Shown in pieces: positions 1-8,090 of a stretch of DNA of 64,000 nt (position 1 is the first letter of the stretch; each line of letters opens with the position of its first letter). Under the pieces are notes generated by a model. The model worked only from the letters and a program-made list of their open reading frames with translations. It had not been told where the DNA came from and ran no database searches. Source of the DNA: Brevibacillus fluminis. GTDB lineage: Bacteria > Bacillota > Bacilli > Brevibacillales > Brevibacillaceae. A program made the translations under genes and the position numbers. Location: contig NZ_RHHQ01000007.1 in NCBI RefSeq assembly GCF_003710825.1, forward strand, positions 124,001-188,000. The letters are read 5' to 3'.

Positions 1-1
1 T

Positions 2-1828
2 ACGAATGTGAACGAAAACGGCGGAGCCAATCCGGTTAAAGTATCGATTGAAGCAGGAGATCATTGCTACCAATATGCTGGTCGCCATTTCACCAATGCG
101 ACGATCGCAACGTCTCCGCAATGGCTGAAAAACCGCCTGATGGCTACGGGCATCCGTCCGATTAACAACGTGGTCGACGTAACGAACTATGTGATGCTCG
201 AATATGGCCAACCGCTGCATGCCTTCACGGCAAAAGAAGTAGCGAACAACGAGATCGTCGTGCGCCTCGCCCAAGCGGGAGAAAAATTGGTGACACTCGA
301 TGATCAAGAGCGCACGCTGGATGCGGAAACGCTGTTGATCGCGGATCGTGAAAAAGGTTTGGCTATCGCGGGCATCATGGGCGGTGCCAATTCCGAAATC
401 ACGCCGGAGACAACCGAAATCATTTTGGAATCCGCCTATTTCACACCGCGCTCCATCCGCCGCTCGGCCAAAATGCTGGGTATGCGTACGGAAGGCTGCG
501 TTCGTTGGGAAAAAGGCGTGGATCAATCGCGCGTCCTGGCTGCAGGCAATCGAGCAGCACTCTTGATCCAGCAGCTTGCTGGCGCAACTGTGTCCGTAGG
601 CATCGCCGATGTATGCGTGAACACGATTGAGCCAAAAGTGGTGAAGGTCACCTTGTCCAAGCTGAACACGCATTTGGGCATGAGCTTGACGGCAGAAGAC
701 GTTTCCGGCATTTTCACCCGTTTGCAATTCCCGTTTGAAGTAGCAGAAAACGTATGGACGGTTACCGTGCCAACGCGACGCGGCGACATTACGCTGCCAG
801 AGGACTTGATCGAGGAAGTGGCACGTCTGTACGGCTATGACAACATCCCGACCTCGCTGATGGAAGGGCAAACGACGCAAGGACAGCTGTCGGTGTCCCA
901 GCAAGTCCGCCGCTCCATCCGCCATCACCTGATGGCATCCGGCTTGTCGGAAGCCGTTTCGTACGCGTTGGTATCCCCTGCTCGCGTGGATGAGGTCGAA
1001 GGACTACATGCAGGAGCAGTGCCGATTCCACTCGCGATGCCGATGAGCGAAGAGCGCAGCGTACTGCGTACCAGCCTGATCCCGAGCTTGCTGGAAACGG
1101 CCGCATATAACAAAAACCGCCAAAACCATGATCTCGCTTTCTTTGAGCAAGGCAAGGTGTTCATCACAAGCGAAACCAAACTGACCAAGCTGCCGGAAGA
1201 ACCCCTCTATGTAGCCGGTCTGGTGAGCGGCGAGTGGATTCCGCAAAACTGGTCTGGGGCTAAACAGCCGGTCGATTTTTACCTGTTGAAAGGTATCGTC
1301 GAGTCGTTGTTCGCTCACTTGGGTATCGCTGCTGTGGCGTACCAACAGACAGCCAGCCGAAAAGGCATGCATCCAGGACGTACGGCTGATGTGTCGGTGA
1401 ACGGCGAGAACATTGGTTATGTAGGCCAAGTGCATCCAGCTTTGGAAAAAGCCTATGACCTGACAGCGACGTATGTATTCCAGTTCGACCTGGACAAATT
1501 GATCAATTTGGCTAGCGAGCTGAAGGATTACCGTACACTGCCGAAGTTCCCGGCGATCACCCGCGACCTCGCGCTTGTCGTCGATCGTTCGGTGCCAGCG
1601 GCGAGCCTGACCGAACTGATTCACCAACAGTCCGGCGATTTGCTCGAATCGGTGACGCTGTTTGACGTGTACACAGGCGAGCGGATCACGTCCGACAAGA
1701 AAAGCTTGGCGTTCTCCCTGGTGTACCGCCATGCAGAGCGTACGCTTCAGGATGAAGAGGTGCAGCAGTCGACGGCAAAAGTGATCGAAGTGCTGAAGGA
1801 ACAACTCGGCGCAGAGCTGCGGATGTAG
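2..1828 (+). CDS. pheT: Phenylalanyl-tRNA synthetase beta subunit, 5'-truncated by the window edge
   Basis: This is the beta chain of the alpha2beta2 enzyme that charges tRNA-Phe. The frame is open from base 2, so about 200 N-terminal residues (tRNA-binding-type domain) lie outside the window. What is visible begins at the B3/B4 editing domain (ITSPQWL-like region, NNVVDVTNYVM), continues through B5 (PTRRGDI, DLIEEVARLYGYDNIP) and the catalytic-like core, and ends in a ferredoxin-fold anticodon-binding domain (LPKFPAITRDLALVVDRSV). The GTG at 8 is internal, not a start. The usually conserved SEASxRFEKGVD segment reads TEGCVRWEKGVD here, a modest divergence. The order pheT then zapA matches Bacillus-type genomes. 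Confidence 0.96.
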   Translation, partial: TNVNENGGANPVKVSIEAGDHCYQYAGRHFTNATIATSPQWLKNRLMATGIRPINNVVDVTNYVMLEYGQPLHAFTAKEVANNEIVVRLAQAGEKLVTLDDQERTLDAETLLIADREKGLAIAGIMGGANSEITPETTEIILESAYFTPRSIRRSAKMLGMRTEGCVRWEKGVDQSRVLAAGNRAALLIQQLAGATVSVGIADVCVNTIEPKVVKVTLSKLNTHLGMSLTAEDVSGIFTRLQFPFEVAENVWTVTVPTRRGDITLPEDLIEEVARLYGYDNIPTSLMEGQTTQGQLSVSQQVRRSIRHHLMASGLSEAVSYALVSPARVDEVEGLHAGAVPIPLAMPMSEERSVLRTSLIPSLLETAAYNKNRQNHDLAFFEQGKVFITSETKLTKLPEEPLYVAGLVSGEWIPQNWSGAKQPVDFYLLKGIVESLFAHLGIAAVAYQQTASRKGMHPGRTADVSVNGENIGYVGQVHPALEKAYDLTATYVFQFDLDKLINLASELKDYRTLPKFPAITRDLALVVDRSVPAASLTELIHQQSGDLLESVTLFDVYTGERITSDKKSLAFSLVYRHAERTLQDEEVQQSTAKVIEVLKEQLGAELRM

Positions 1829-1937
1829 TTTGTAGTTCCAGCGCGTTTTTCACGAGGAAATTCTTGACGAGCGTACCCAATTTCGGTAGTTTTAAAGGAA
1901 CACGGTTGTAGTCTTGTGTAGTTGGGAGGAAACCTGC

Positions 1938-2210
1938 GTGCAGGAAGCGGGGAAAAATCGCATAACGGTAGAGATTTACGGTCAGCAATATCGGCTGAGT
2001 GGCAGTGCCAATGTGAGCCATATGCGGATGGTTGCCGGTTATGTGGATGACAAAATGAATGAGATTGGCCAAGGGAATACTCGACTGGATACAGCGAAAA
2101 TCGCCGTTTTGGCTGCAGTAAACATGGCTGACGAATACATGCGTCTGAAGCAAGAGTACGAACAGCTGCTGAAAATCCTCCAGGCAGACGGCAAAGGACA
2201 ATCGAAATAA
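1938..2210 (+). CDS. zapA: Cell division protein ZapA
   Basis: ZapA binds FtsZ and bundles protofilaments at the Z-ring. The protein is 90 residues, the usual size. An N-terminal beta-strand region (RITVEIYGQQYRLSG) is followed by the conserved block VDDKMNEI and NTRLDTAKIAVLAAVNMADEY, then a C-terminal coiled coil (LKQEYEQLLKILQ). The start chosen is GTG 1938, because GGGAGGAA at 1924-1931 sits six bases upstream; an open frame extends to an upstream start at 1914 that has no Shine-Dalgarno. It follows pheT after about 110 bp, as in Bacillus-type genomes, but the cvpA-polX pair expected next is absent. Confidence 0.92.
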   Translation: MQEAGKNRITVEIYGQQYRLSGSANVSHMRMVAGYVDDKMNEIGQGNTRLDTAKIAVLAAVNMADEYMRLKQEYEQLLKILQADGKGQSK

Positions 2211-2338
2211 CGAACCTGCGGCAACCCTTCTTCACAGTTGTTCATGTGAATGAAGGGTTGTTCTTTCACATATCAAAAAAAGAGAGCAAAAATCCCGTGC
2301 AACGGATAGGGAGCGGGAGGAACGGGAGGCGGTTTGGC

Positions 2339-3211
2339 GTGTCGACATGGACGAAAGAACAGCTGATAGCATCAGCGAAGCGGCTCACGCTACAGGAAAA
2401 GGATGCGCTGCTTGGGCAGCTGCTCCACGAACAGAAACAGGTCGTGATCGCGTTCTCCGGGGGCGTTGACAGCACCTTTTTGCTGGCGCGTGCGGTGCAG
2501 GAGCTTGGAGCACAAGCGATTGCGGTCACAGCTGCGTCTGAGACGTTTCCGACGCGGGAGTTCGAGGCGGCGAAGCGGTTGGCTGAAGCGCTCGGCGCTC
2601 GCTGGCATCAGACTGAGATTCGCGAGATGGAGAACCCTAACTTCGTGGCGAATCCAGTCAACCGCTGCTTTTACTGCAAAGACGGGCTGTATGAGCATTT
2701 GGGCGAGTTGGCAGTAAAGAACGATTGGGGGGCCACGATCTGCGACGGCGCCAATATGGACGATCTGGGCGATTACCGCCCCGGACGAATCGCAGCAGCA
2801 CAGCGCGGAGTACGCAGCCTGCTGCAGGAAGCTGGCTTTTATAAGGAAGAGATTCGCACACTGTCTCGTGAGCTCGGATTGACTACGTGGAACAAGCCGT
2901 CGTTCGCCTGCCTGTCCTCGCGCATTCCGTACGGCTCCGCCATAACTCTGGAAAAAATCGATCAGATTGACCGAGCCGAGGGCTATTTGCTGAGTCTCGG
3001 ATTTCACCAGGTGAGGGTACGCCATCATAACACGATCGCTCGCATCGAGGTCATGCCTGATGATATCCCGATGCTGTTGGCCAAACGTGCGGATATCGAC
3101 CGGGTGCTGCGCGAGATCGGTTTCCAATATGTCACACTGGATTTGTTCGGCTATCAAACCGGCAGCATGAATGCGGTGCTTAGTGGAGCTGTGAAAACGA
3201 ACAATGGCTAA
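2339..3211 (+). CDS. larE: ATP-dependent sulfur transferase LarE (nickel-pincer cofactor synthesis)
   Basis: LarE adenylates and then thiolates the pyridinium biscarboxylic acid mononucleotide made by LarB, building the NPN cofactor of lactate racemase-type enzymes. A PP-loop SGGVDST lies at about residues 40-46 of the GTG-started protein (290 residues). Three cysteines are conspicuous: the CxxC in NRCFYCK (C110, C113) and C191 in FACLSSRIPYG. The single-cysteine sacrificial type (Lactobacillus plantarum) has only the last one, whereas three cysteines are associated with [4Fe-4S] LarE proteins. GTG 2339 is preferred over the upstream ATG 2246 because GGGAGGCGG lies just upstream and the first 31 residues look non-conserved. 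It overlaps larB by eight bases. Confidence 0.9.
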   Translation: MSTWTKEQLIASAKRLTLQEKDALLGQLLHEQKQVVIAFSGGVDSTFLLARAVQELGAQAIAVTAASETFPTREFEAAKRLAEALGARWHQTEIREMENPNFVANPVNRCFYCKDGLYEHLGELAVKNDWGATICDGANMDDLGDYRPGRIAAAQRGVRSLLQEAGFYKEEIRTLSRELGLTTWNKPSFACLSSRIPYGSAITLEKIDQIDRAEGYLLSLGFHQVRVRHHNTIARIEVMPDDIPMLLAKRADIDRVLREIGFQYVTLDLFGYQTGSMNAVLSGAVKTNNG

Positions 3212-4043
3212 GATGACGGACATTTTGGAGCAGGTGCGCAAGGGGCAGCTTGGCGTAGAAGAAGCGGAGCGGCTGATTAGAGGGCTGACAGCGGAAGTAG
3301 GGCCGCCTACAGCCAGGCAAATTCGCAAAGATGAACACGATCGAACAGATGGTGTCGATCGAACGAAAACGGTTGACCGAGAAACATTTGATTTCGCGAC
3401 GCTTGATTACGGGCGCGAGCAGCGAACCGGCTTTCCCGAGGTGATTTATGCCGCCGGGAAAACAGCAGAGCAGCTTTGCGCCATCTTCCGCGCATTGCGC
3501 AGCGAGCAAAAGATTGTACTAGCGACCCGTGTATCACAGGAGCAAGCCGAGCTCTTGCTCGAGCGCGAAAGCGATGTAGTATACTATGCGGACGCGCGCG
3601 TTGCCATCTGGAGCAGACGCCCGCTTGAGCCGGAGCGAAGTGGCTATGTCGCAGTTGTGGCAGCGGGAACATCTGACTGGCAGGTGGCACAGGAAGCGGC
3701 GTGGACGGTCCGGTCCATGGGTAGCGAGGCGCGGGTGATCGTCGACGTTGGTGTGGCAGGCATCCATCGCCTTTTTGCTCGCCTGGAAGAAATCCGAGGA
3801 GCCGCCGCTATCGTTTGCGTGGCGGGGATGGAAGGTGCGCTTGCCAGCGTGCTGGCCGGGCTTGTCGACAAGCCGGTGATCGCAGTGCCGACGAGTGTCG
3901 GGTACGGCGCTAATTTCGGCGGCATGGCAGCTCTTCTGTCGATGCTGAACGCTTGTGCGACCGGCATTGCGGTCGTCAATATCGACAACGGATTCGGTGC
4001 AGGCTATATGGCTGGCATGATCCATAGACAAACCGATTTTTAG
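3204..4043 (+). CDS. larB: Pyridinium-3,5-biscarboxylic acid mononucleotide synthase LarB
   Basis: LarB carboxylates and hydrolyses nicotinic acid adenine dinucleotide, the first step of the nickel-pincer cofactor pathway. The 279-residue protein has the expected N-terminal region (about 1-110) and a C-terminal PurE-like carboxylase domain with AAGTSDWQVAQEA, DVGVAGIHRL, CVAGMEGALASVLAGL, VIAVPTSVGYGANFGG and NIDNGFGAGYMA. It is translationally coupled to larE. No larA or larC follows: the next gene is an unrelated DeoR regulator. Unusually, the TAG stop at 4041-4043 lies inside the conserved end of a dispersed repeat (copy A), so the C-terminus (QTDF) may have been set by that element. Confidence 0.9.
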   Translation: MAKMTDILEQVRKGQLGVEEAERLIRGLTAEVGPPTARQIRKDEHDRTDGVDRTKTVDRETFDFATLDYGREQRTGFPEVIYAAGKTAEQLCAIFRALRSEQKIVLATRVSQEQAELLLERESDVVYYADARVAIWSRRPLEPERSGYVAVVAAGTSDWQVAQEAAWTVRSMGSEARVIVDVGVAGIHRLFARLEEIRGAAAIVCVAGMEGALASVLAGLVDKPVIAVPTSVGYGANFGGMAALLSMLNACATGIAVVNIDNGFGAGYMAGMIHRQTDF

Positions 4044-4118
4044 AAAACCTGGCTACGCCATGGTTTTGGCTTAAGCCACGGTTGCACTTGATAAGAATTT
4101 GATAAATTATTATCTGTA
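4042..4118 (-). repeat. Dispersed two-hairpin repeat, copy A (reverse orientation)
   Basis: The reverse complement of this stretch matches copies B (45411-45496) and C (48302-48387): it shares AGAAAACCTGGCTACGCCAT, then a diverged middle, then CCACGGTTGCACTT, and ends in the degenerate GATAAG palindrome arm plus CTGTA. It shows more substitutions than B or C. Read on the minus strand it begins directly after the T-run of the hairpin at 4126-4158, as the other copies do. It contains the larB stop codon and lies between larB and the deoxy-pentose operon. Confidence 0.8.
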
Positions 4119-4125
4119 GAACAAA

Positions 4126-4158
4126 AAGTAAGCCAAAAGAATGGCTTGCTTTTTTTAT
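4126..4158 (+). terminator. Intrinsic terminator, probably bidirectional, after larEB
   Basis: The stem AAGCCA / TGGCTT with loop AAAAGAA is followed by GCTTTTTTT on the plus strand and by ACTTTTT on the minus strand. It would end larEB transcription. The 3' arm overlaps the TTGCTT proposed as the -35 box of the next operon. Confidence 0.75.
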
Positions 4159-4229
4159 TTACGATCGATATAATGACATAAAATAACTAATATTCACACA
4201 AAATAACATCAATGAACAGAAATGAACAG
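4146..4229 (+). promoter_or_regulatory. Promoter and candidate DeoR operator of the deoxy-pentose salvage operon
   Basis: TTGCTT (4146-4151), a 17 bp spacer and a perfect TATAAT (4169-4174) form a sigma-A type promoter. Downstream lie two direct-repeat pairs: AAAATAAC at 4180 and 4200 (20 bp apart, two helical turns) and AATGAACAG at 4211 and 4221 (10 bp apart). Helically phased direct repeats just after the start site are what a DeoR/GlpR-family repressor would use. The operator assignment is inference. Confidence 0.6.
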
Positions 4230-4249
4230 CGGAAAGGAAGACCGAACGT

Positions 4250-5038
4250 ATGGATTCCACCACACAAAGCTTGCTCTTTCCAGCTGAACGGCAGAAGGGG
4301 ATTTACCAGCACCTGCAAAAAAACAGCTCGGCCAAAGTGAACGAGCTGGCACAGCTGTTTAATGTCTCGGAAATGACGATCCGACGAGATTTGGAGGAGC
4401 TGGAGCGCAAGGAAATGGTGAAACGCACCCATGGAGGGGCGCTCATCATCGAGGAAACCGGCCGCGATTTGAACGTAGAGGAACGAAAGACCAAACAGCT
4501 GGAAGAAAAGCGGATCATCGCGGAAAAGGCGCGATCGTTCATTCAGGAGGGAGACATCCTCGCGCTGGATGCGAGCACAACAGTCGCCGAGCTGGCCAAG
4601 CTTCTGTACGATATCCCCAATCTGACCGTTGTGACCAACAGCCTTTTGGTGGCGAACGCTGTCCACCTATACCCGAATGTCACCTTAATCATGTGCGGCG
4701 GCATCATGCGCCAGGAAGCCACGTCCTTTGTCGGGCCGCTCGCCGAATCGTTCCTGCAAAACTTTCACTTCACCAAGACCTTCTTCTCAAGCAATGCCAT
4801 CCATCCCGTCAACGGAATCACCGACACCAACATGTTCGAAATCAGCATGAAACGAGTGATGATTTCCCGCTCAAAAGAAGCGATCGCCTTGTTAGATTCA
4901 AGCAAATACAACAAAGTGGCTTTTTCCAACGTCTGCCCATTCGATCAGGTGAGCACCATCATCACAGATGGACGATTAAGCCAGGAGATCCGGGAACCGT
5001 TCTTAGACCGGGAGATCCCGATCATATTCACAGACTGA
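4250..5038 (+). CDS. DeoR-family transcriptional regulator
   Basis: This 262-residue protein has the standard DeoR/GlpR architecture: an N-terminal winged helix-turn-helix (about 14-70; RQKGIYQHL, LFNVSEMTIRRDLEELE, VKRTHGGA) and a C-terminal DeoRC sensor domain related to ribose-5-phosphate isomerase (DILALDASTTVAELAKLL, LTVVTNSLLVANAV, GGIMRQEATSFVGPLAE, ALLDSSKYNKVAF). The sensor domain of this family normally binds a phosphosugar, so the likely effector is an intermediate of the pathway encoded downstream, such as a 5-deoxy- or 5-methylthio-pentose phosphate. AAAGGAAG precedes ATG 4250. It is the first gene of the operon and probably an autoregulated repressor. Confidence 0.9.
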   Translation: MDSTTQSLLFPAERQKGIYQHLQKNSSAKVNELAQLFNVSEMTIRRDLEELERKEMVKRTHGGALIIEETGRDLNVEERKTKQLEEKRIIAEKARSFIQEGDILALDASTTVAELAKLLYDIPNLTVVTNSLLVANAVHLYPNVTLIMCGGIMRQEATSFVGPLAESFLQNFHFTKTFFSSNAIHPVNGITDTNMFEISMKRVMISRSKEAIALLDSSKYNKVAFSNVCPFDQVSTIITDGRLSQEIREPFLDREIPIIFTD

Positions 5039-5042
5039 TACA

Positions 5043-5065
5043 TGAGCATGAAAAACTGATGCTCA
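5043..5065 (+). other. Intergenic stem-loop between regulator and aldolase genes
   Basis: TGAGCAT and ATGCTCA form a perfect 7 bp stem with a 9-base loop in the 53 bp gap after the deoR-type gene. No T-run follows, so it is more likely an mRNA-stability or partial-attenuation element than a terminator. Confidence 0.45.
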
Positions 5066-5091
5066 GAAAATAAGCGAGTAAGGGGTGCAAC

Positions 5092-5754
5092 ATGTTATTA
5101 CAAGAGATGCGAACGGATGTATTGCGGTATGCGCAACGAATGTACAAAGCGGGGCTGACAGTAGGCGTTTCCGGAAATGTAAGCGCTATCGACCGTGAAA
5201 GTAATACGATTGCCATTACGCCGAGCGGCATGGACTACGATGAGCTGACACCGGAAGACATCACGCTCATCGATCTGGAGGGACAGGTGGTGGATGGCAC
5301 CCGCCGTCCATCTAGCGAAAAAATGCTGCACATCAAAATTTATCAGAGCAGGCCGGATGTGAATGCCGTCTTTCACACGCATTCCACGTACGCGACGGCG
5401 CTTGCCGCGATGGGCGAGCCGATCCCGGTCATCCTGGCGGAAGTAGCGGCCATTGCGGGCGGTCCGATTCCTGTAGCTCCTTATGCGCGGTTCGGGACGC
5501 CGGAATTCGGTGACGTCGCGGTAGCTGCGATGGGCGACAAGCCGGCGGCGCTTCTGCAAAACCATGGCGTGGTTTGTGCCGGTAAAGATTTGCAAAAAGC
5601 ATTTTTGATCGCAGTCGACACGGAAGAGGCAGCCAAAATTTACATGTTCAGCCTCATGGCAGGGAAACGGGCGATTCGCCTCAACGATGAGGAGATCCCG
5701 GTTTTGCATGAGATTTACGCGACGAGGTACGGCCAAAATCCGCTGAAGCCATAG
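5092..5754 (+). CDS. Class II aldolase, FucA-like (probable 5-deoxy-/5-methylthio-ribulose-1-phosphate aldolase)
   Basis: The 220-residue protein belongs to the zinc-dependent class II aldolase family. Diagnostic segments are SGNVSAID, ITPSGMDYDELTPEDI, PSSEKMLH (catalytic acid Glu), FHTHSTYATAL (two metal His) and LLQNHGVVCAG (third metal His). It resembles L-fuculose-1-phosphate aldolase more than MtnB dehydratase. Because it is followed by MtnK- and MtnA-type genes, the likely reaction is cleavage of 5-deoxyribulose-1-phosphate (giving DHAP and acetaldehyde) or its 5-methylthio analogue, as described for the DrdA step in Bacillus thuringiensis and the DHAP shunt in Rhodospirillum and E. 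coli. Assignment of the exact substrate is inference. AAGGGG precedes ATG 5092. Confidence 0.85.
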   Translation: MLLQEMRTDVLRYAQRMYKAGLTVGVSGNVSAIDRESNTIAITPSGMDYDELTPEDITLIDLEGQVVDGTRRPSSEKMLHIKIYQSRPDVNAVFHTHSTYATALAAMGEPIPVILAEVAAIAGGPIPVAPYARFGTPEFGDVAVAAMGDKPAALLQNHGVVCAGKDLQKAFLIAVDTEEAAKIYMFSLMAGKRAIRLNDEEIPVLHEIYATRYGQNPLKP

Positions 5755-5772
5755 AGTTAGGGGAGAAGAAGC

Positions 5773-6978
5773 GTGGAACAATATCGTGCGTTTTCCACCG
5801 AGGAAGCGATCGCGTATGCGAAGGAGCTGCCGGATCGCTTCCCTTCGTCAGCTAGCTTGCATGCCGAGGAGATCGGTGACGGCAATTTGAATTACGTGTT
5901 TCGCATTAAAGATAGTGAGAGCGGCAAAAGCGTTATTTTCAAGCAGGCGCTGCCTTATGTCCGCGTCGTAGGAGGAGATTGGCCGCTGTCGCTCGATCGG
6001 GCCCGCATCGAGGCGCTGGCGCTCAAGCTGGCTGCAGATGCGTGTCCCGGGCTTGTTCCGGAGGTTTACAGCTTCAATCAGGAGCAGGCGCTGATCGTCA
6101 TGGAAGATTTGCACGATCACCTCATATTGCGCAAAGGCTTGATCGCGGGCAAGCGTTACGGGAATCTGTCCCGCGACATCGGCATTTACATGGCGCGCAC
6201 ACTGTTTTACTCCTCCGATCTTTATATGAATCCGGTTGAGAAAAAAGCGCGTCAGATTCAATTCCACAATCCTGAGCTTTGCAAGATTACAGAAGATTTG
6301 GTCTTCACCGATCCGTACTGGGATGCACCGTCCAACAATATTCCGGGTGAAATTCGCGACTTTGTCGAACCTTTTTTGTGGCAGGATGAAGCGCTCAAGC
6401 GGGAAGTGGCCATTCTCAAGCACGCATTTGTCACAAAAGCACAGACGCTGGTGCATGGCGACCTGCATACGGGCAGCGTGATGGTGACTGATTTGGGGAC
6501 GAAGGTGATCGATCCCGAATTCGCGTACTATGGTCCGATTGGCTTTGATGTCGGGGCGATGCTGGCGAATCTGCTGCTCAGCTACTGCGCACAGCCAGGC
6601 CATCGGGTGGATTCGCAGCAGACAGTGGAGTACCGCAGCTACTTGCTGCAGACGATCGAGGAAATGTGGCTGTATTTCGAGGCGGAATTCCGCCGCTTGT
6701 ACGAGACGGAAACGACAGAGCCGATGGCCAAAACGGCAGGATTTTATGACTGGTATATCCAACAAATTTTGCAGGATGCGATCGGTTTTGCTGGCTGCAA
6801 AATGATCCGACGCATTGTCGGGCTGGCACATGTGGCGGACATCGATACGATCGCGAATACCGAGATGAGGGTAGCCGCACAAAAACAGGCGCTCGCGATC
6901 GGCGCGGCGTTGATTAAAGGGCGCCAGCAGGCAACAGGCATTGATGCGATACTTGCAATCATCGATACAGCGAGATGA
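5773..6978 (+). CDS. mtnK: MtnK-type pentose kinase (S-methyl-5-thioribose / 5-deoxyribose kinase)
   Basis: The 401-residue protein matches the 5-methylthioribose kinase subgroup of the APH/choline-kinase fold. It has the nucleotide loop GDGNLNYVF (35-43), LIVMEDL (108-113), the Brenner-type catalytic segment VHGDLHTGSVM (228-238, Asp230) and the metal-binding DPEFAYYGPIGFD (247-259), all typical of MtnK. It would phosphorylate C1 of 5-methylthioribose or 5-deoxyribose. The usual methionine-salvage partners (mtnW, mtnX, mtnB, mtnD) are absent from the operon and an aldolase stands in, which favours a carbon-salvage route over the classical cycle. Start GTG 5773 follows GGGGAGAA. Nineteen bases separate it from the aldolase gene. 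Confidence 0.87.
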   Translation: MEQYRAFSTEEAIAYAKELPDRFPSSASLHAEEIGDGNLNYVFRIKDSESGKSVIFKQALPYVRVVGGDWPLSLDRARIEALALKLAADACPGLVPEVYSFNQEQALIVMEDLHDHLILRKGLIAGKRYGNLSRDIGIYMARTLFYSSDLYMNPVEKKARQIQFHNPELCKITEDLVFTDPYWDAPSNNIPGEIRDFVEPFLWQDEALKREVAILKHAFVTKAQTLVHGDLHTGSVMVTDLGTKVIDPEFAYYGPIGFDVGAMLANLLLSYCAQPGHRVDSQQTVEYRSYLLQTIEEMWLYFEAEFRRLYETETTEPMAKTAGFYDWYIQQILQDAIGFAGCKMIRRIVGLAHVADIDTIANTEMRVAAQKQALAIGAALIKGRQQATGIDAILAIIDTAR

Positions 6979-6995
6979 AGGAAGGGGATTTATAA

Positions 6996-8042
6996 GTGAC
7001 GTATTTACAATCGGTAAAATGGGAAGAAGATGCATTGGTGCTATTGGATCAGCGCTTGCTTCCAACCAAACAGGAATATGTCAGACTAGAGACAGCGGAA
7101 GCGGCGTGGCATGCGATCAAAGATTTGACGGTTCGCGGTGCGCCGGCGATCGGCATGGCTGCGGCATACGGTCTGTACTTGGGGATTCGCCACTCTGCGC
7201 AAGAAACATTCGATGGGTTTTGGGCTGAAATGCGCGAACAATCCGATTATTTGAACGCATCCCGACCGACAGCGGTGAACTTGGGGTGGGCACTGCGCCG
7301 CATGGAGCAGAAGGCGCAGGAAGAAAAGCATCTGCCGATCTCAGAGCTGAAAGCGGTTTTATTGGACGAGGCCAAGCGCATCCAAGACTCTGACGAGGCG
7401 GCTTGCAGGGCAATCGGCGAATATGGTGCAGAGCTTTTGCAGGATGGGATGGGCATCCTCACACACTGCAATGCGGGTGGACTCGCTACAGGCCGCTATG
7501 GCACTGCGCTATCGCCGATTTACATCGCGGCTGAAAAAGGGGTTCATGTGAAGGTGTATGCTGATGAGACGCGTCCGGTTTTGCAGGGCGCAAGGCTGAC
7601 GGCCTACGAGCTGCAGGAAGCAGGCATCGATGTGACGCTCATATGCGATAACATGGCGGCGATGGTCATGAAAAACGGCTGGGTCGACGGTGTGATCGTC
7701 GGGGCTGACCGGATCGCGGCCAATGGGGATACCGCGAACAAAATCGGCACATACGGCGTAGCACTTTTGGCGAAAGCGCACAACATCCCATTCTATGTGG
7801 CAGCCCCGCTATCCACCATCGACATCATGACACCGGACGGCAGCGCCATCCCAATCGAAGAGCGCGATGAGTCGGAAATCACGATCGGCTTTGGCACCCG
7901 TACCGCTCCGGAAGGGGTCAAGGTTTACAATCCGGCGTTCGATGTGACACCGCATGAATACATCACTGGTATCATCACGGAAAAAGGCATCATTCGGGCT
8001 CCTTTTGCCGAATCCATTCACAATCTTATGAATAATGAGTAG
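6996..8042 (+). CDS. mtnA: MtnA-type aldose-1-phosphate isomerase
   Basis: The 348-residue protein is an eIF2B-like S-methyl-5-thioribose-1-phosphate isomerase. Conserved blocks are [16 protein letters not shown] (44-59), [18 protein letters not shown] (155-172) with catalytic Cys158, [20 protein letters not shown] (189-207), and [18 protein letters not shown] with catalytic Asp238; the latter two residues correspond to Cys160 and Asp240 of Bacillus MtnA. It would convert the kinase product to the ribulose-1-phosphate ketose that the upstream aldolase cleaves. The same family carries the 5-deoxyribose-1-phosphate isomerase DrdI. GTG 6996 follows AAGGAAGGGG. The gene is 17 bp after mtnK. Confidence 0.88.
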   Translation: MTYLQSVKWEEDALVLLDQRLLPTKQEYVRLETAEAAWHAIKDLTVRGAPAIGMAAAYGLYLGIRHSAQETFDGFWAEMREQSDYLNASRPTAVNLGWALRRMEQKAQEEKHLPISELKAVLLDEAKRIQDSDEAACRAIGEYGAELLQDGMGILTHCNAGGLATGRYGTALSPIYIAAEKGVHVKVYADETRPVLQGARLTAYELQEAGIDVTLICDNMAAMVMKNGWVDGVIVGADRIAANGDTANKIGTYGVALLAKAHNIPFYVAAPLSTIDIMTPDGSAIPIEERDESEITIGFGTRTAPEGVKVYNPAFDVTPHEYITGIITEKGIIRAPFAESIHNLMNNE

Positions 8043-8090
8043 ACGCACCGCGGTTTCAATGAGTCCAAAATATAGAGGGGGTTTCAACAA

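Noticed and set aside
1004..1804. Long antisense open frame within pheT
   Set aside because: It is a mirror of pheT codon structure; no ribosome-binding site or recognisable domain.
5848..7065. 405-residue antisense frame over mtnK
   Set aside because: It lies entirely opposite a well-supported kinase gene and its translation shows only low-complexity Arg/His-rich sequence.
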